Origin: Candidatus Aminicenantota bacterium
GTDB lineage: Bacteria > Acidobacteriota > Aminicenantia > UBA2199
NCBI GenBank assembly: GCA_023137075.1
Contig: JAGLQA010000739.1
Span: forward strand, 1-7,053
Length of the DNA: 7,053 nt
Direction: 5' to 3'
Each line of letters starts with the position of its first letter. Position 1 is the first letter of the stretch. Shown here in pieces: positions 5,753-7,053 of the stretch. The notes beneath the pieces were generated by a model that did not search any database, was not told the DNA's origin, and saw nothing but the letters and a program-made list of their open reading frames with translations. Made by a program: the position numbers and the translations under genes.

Positions 5753-7053
5753 TATGTCTCCTTGTATTTCAGGTGTTTAATCTCATCTTTCAAATGCCGG
5801 CTTACCTGTTCGATGATTTGCGAATACTCATCCCGGACCGTTTCCCAGCCATAAGCTTTGCCCCGGGGACGATTCGGTTCTTGCGAATATAAAGAGACTC
5901 TTTTATCAAGAGATTCCCTGTCAAGTTCGCAATCCAATTCTAAAAAATCGAATACCCTACCGAATTCGGCATCCGGTGTCTCAACCAGGTCTTCGTACTT
6001 AAGCTCGAGGATTTCCACATCAGTGGGCTTCTCTACAAACCACTTCTTAACGAAAAGCTGAAAGGCTTCAAGAATGCTTAGAGGTTCAACTAATACTTTT
6101 CTTTGAAATAATCTATCGATAGTAGAAGCATAAAAATAACCGGTTTTCTCTAAAAAGTCTCCCTGCTTTAGAACAATGTTTCGTTCAACCTGGGTATATT
6201 CATAAAAAGAGATCATAGTATCCCTGGGGTCTCTTTTAAGAGTTATTATTTTCGTGGGTTTGATTGAAACCGGGAGGAAGCGTTTGACCTCGTCGATAAG
6301 GTATTCAGGCGAAGGGGCATGAGTTTTATACGTAAGAACCAACCGGGGCTCGATGTCTATCGGGGCATACAGCGACTGCGAAACAATACCGCTGGAAGCA
6401 CTTAGCACATTTTGCAGGTAATTGCTGCCTACCCTGGGAAATCCAACCAGGAAAACAGGCAGTAAATAATTCAATTTGCTTACTTTTTTTTGTAAATTAG
6501 CCGGTAGAAATTCATCCCGCAATCTTTTATTCCGCAGCATAATATTAAAGATTTTATCATTGGCGGTGGACAATTCGATGATTTTCTTAAGATTGTTTTC
6601 TTCCAGCAGGATCTTTTGCACTACCTTCTCATCGGAGAGAATTTTATCCAAAACCCGGGGATAAAAGAACAGTTTCTCTAAGGACTCTATATCCCCCGAT
6701 AGTTTGTCGAAAAAACGCTGTTCCCGTAATACTCTATCAAGAGCCTTCTCTTTAGTCAGGATTCTTCCTAAGACGCGCTCATCGCCAAGGATGCGGTCGA
6801 TACTTCGCCCATCTAAAAGAATCTTATCTAAGAAACGTATATCCGAAAGTATACGATCAAGAGTGCGGTCATCTAAAAGGATTTTATCGAGGAGGCTTAC
6901 ATCTTTAAAAATCTTATCCCGGACGCGTTGGTCGAGTAGGATTTTTTGCATCAGGGTGTCATTTTCGATGATTTTTTCAAGGATCTGTCCTTCAAAGATA
7001 ATTTTGTCCAACACTTTATCGTTAGCCAATAACTTATGGAAAGATATGTCATG
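5752..7053 (-). CDS. Sulfotransferase with N-terminal decapeptide repeats (5' end missing)
   Basis: This is a PAPS-dependent sulfotransferase (Sulfotransfer_1 type), expected to move sulfate from PAPS to a hydroxyl or amino group, probably on a glycan. Residues are counted from the TTG codon at 7027-7029. The 5'-phosphosulfate loop is GFPRVGSNYL (196-205). KTHAP (235-239) matches the family's catalytic-His motif, with His237. RDPRDTMISFYEY (266-278) is the 3'-phosphate site, with Arg266 and Ser274. LKYEDLVETP follows at 343-352, and a RGKAYGWE segment (389-396) resembles the C-terminal PAPS-binding loop. Residues 7-176 are ten-residue repeats with consensus LDKILLDxRx. The frame stays open to the right edge (HDISFHKL precedes the TTG), those residues fit another repeat, and no good ribosome site precedes the TTG. 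The true start therefore lies outside the window. No signal peptide or membrane segment is visible, which suits a cytoplasmic enzyme. It is the first visible gene of the run. The family is secure; the acceptor is unknown. Confidence 0.9.
   Translation of the reverse strand, partial: HDISFHKLLANDKVLDKIIFEGQILEKIIENDTLMQKILLDQRVRDKIFKDVSLLDKILLDDRTLDRILSDIRFLDKILLDGRSIDRILGDERVLGRILTKEKALDRVLREQRFFDKLSGDIESLEKLFFYPRVLDKILSDEKVVQKILLEENNLKKIIELSTANDKIFNIMLRNKRLRDEFLPANLQKKVSKLNYLLPVFLVGFPRVGSNYLQNVLSASSGIVSQSLYAPIDIEPRLVLTYKTHAPSPEYLIDEVKRFLPVSIKPTKIITLKRDPRDTMISFYEYTQVERNIVLKQGDFLEKTGYFYASTIDRLFQRKVLVEPLSILEAFQLFVKKWFVEKPTDVEILELKYEDLVETPDAEFGRVFDFLELDCELDRESLDKRVSLYSQEPNRPRGKAYGWETVRDEYSQIIEQVSRHLKDEIKHLKYKET
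5758..5763 (-). promoter_or_regulatory. Ribosome binding site AAGGAG for the MptE/Maf-like gene
   Basis: AAGGAG lies inside the last codons of the sulfotransferase gene, five bases before the ATG at 5752-5750. That ATG overlaps the sulfotransferase stop as TAATG. This fixes the start of the downstream gene and suggests translational coupling of the two. Confidence 0.85.
6502..7053 (-). repeat. Decapeptide (30-bp) coding repeat array, LDKILLDxRx
   Basis: Seventeen successive ten-residue units, plus a partial one at the edge, lie in strict phase with no insertion or deletion. Examples are LDKILLDDRT, LDRILSDIRF, LDKILLDGRS, IDRILGDERV, LDKILSDEKV and VQKILLEENN. Positions 1, 4 and 5 are hydrophobic, position 2 is usually D/E/Q, position 3 is nearly always K/R, position 7 is often D/E and position 9 is often R/K. 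At DNA level the units are diverged, although words such as atctaaaag recur 60 bp apart (6811 and 6871). Selection therefore seems to act on the protein pattern rather than on recent tandem duplication. The units decay toward the sulfotransferase domain, ending in NDKIFNIMLR and NKRLRDEFLP. I do not recognise this as a named repeat family. Confidence 0.9.

Noticed and set aside
4885..5892. Short minus-strand and plus-strand frames over the MptE/Maf-like gene and the end of the sulfotransferase
   Set aside because: They are out of frame with motif-bearing genes, and their translations show composition typical of shadow frames.
6502..7053. Non-coding tandem repeat or transposon end
   Set aside because: The 30-bp period is held at the protein level with diverged codons and runs in frame into the sulfotransferase domain.

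Overview
This window looks like part of a bacterial cell-surface glycan locus. Five genes all lie on the minus strand and read right to left, tightly packed like one operon. The organism cannot be named from the sequence. Shine-Dalgarno-like sites, the MBOAT/SGNH acylation pair and the MptE/Maf-like protein point to a bacterium. Base composition is mixed: about 50% GC or more in sampled lines of the second gene, and about 15-35% in most sampled lines of the last gene.

Layout in transcription order. (1) 7053-5752: a sulfotransferase with an N-terminal run of about 17-18 perfectly phased ten-residue repeats, open at the right edge. (2) 5752-4502: an MptE/Maf (DUF115)-like Rossmann domain followed by a beta-rich domain; its ATG overlaps the previous stop (TAATG). 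(3) 4437-2713: a GT-B family glycosyltransferase with a C-terminal domain related to that of gene 2, then a strongly basic tail; a 64-nt gap with a strong stem-loop separates it from gene 2. (4) 2706-1183: an MBOAT membrane O-acyltransferase (AlgI/DltB type), 6 nt after gene 3. (5) 1141-1: a membrane-anchored SGNH-type acyltransferase/esterase, open at the left edge, 41 nt after gene 4. No stretch over 300 bases lacks a gene. No RNA genes, insertion sequences or CRISPR array were seen.

How they may work together (inference): the glycosyltransferase and the MptE/Maf-like protein would build or attach a surface glycan. MBOAT would pass acyl groups across the membrane to the SGNH protein for O-acylation, and the sulfotransferase would add sulfate from PAPS. 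The most unusual points are the decapeptide-repeat module on the sulfotransferase and the related C-terminal domains on two otherwise unrelated neighbouring enzymes.
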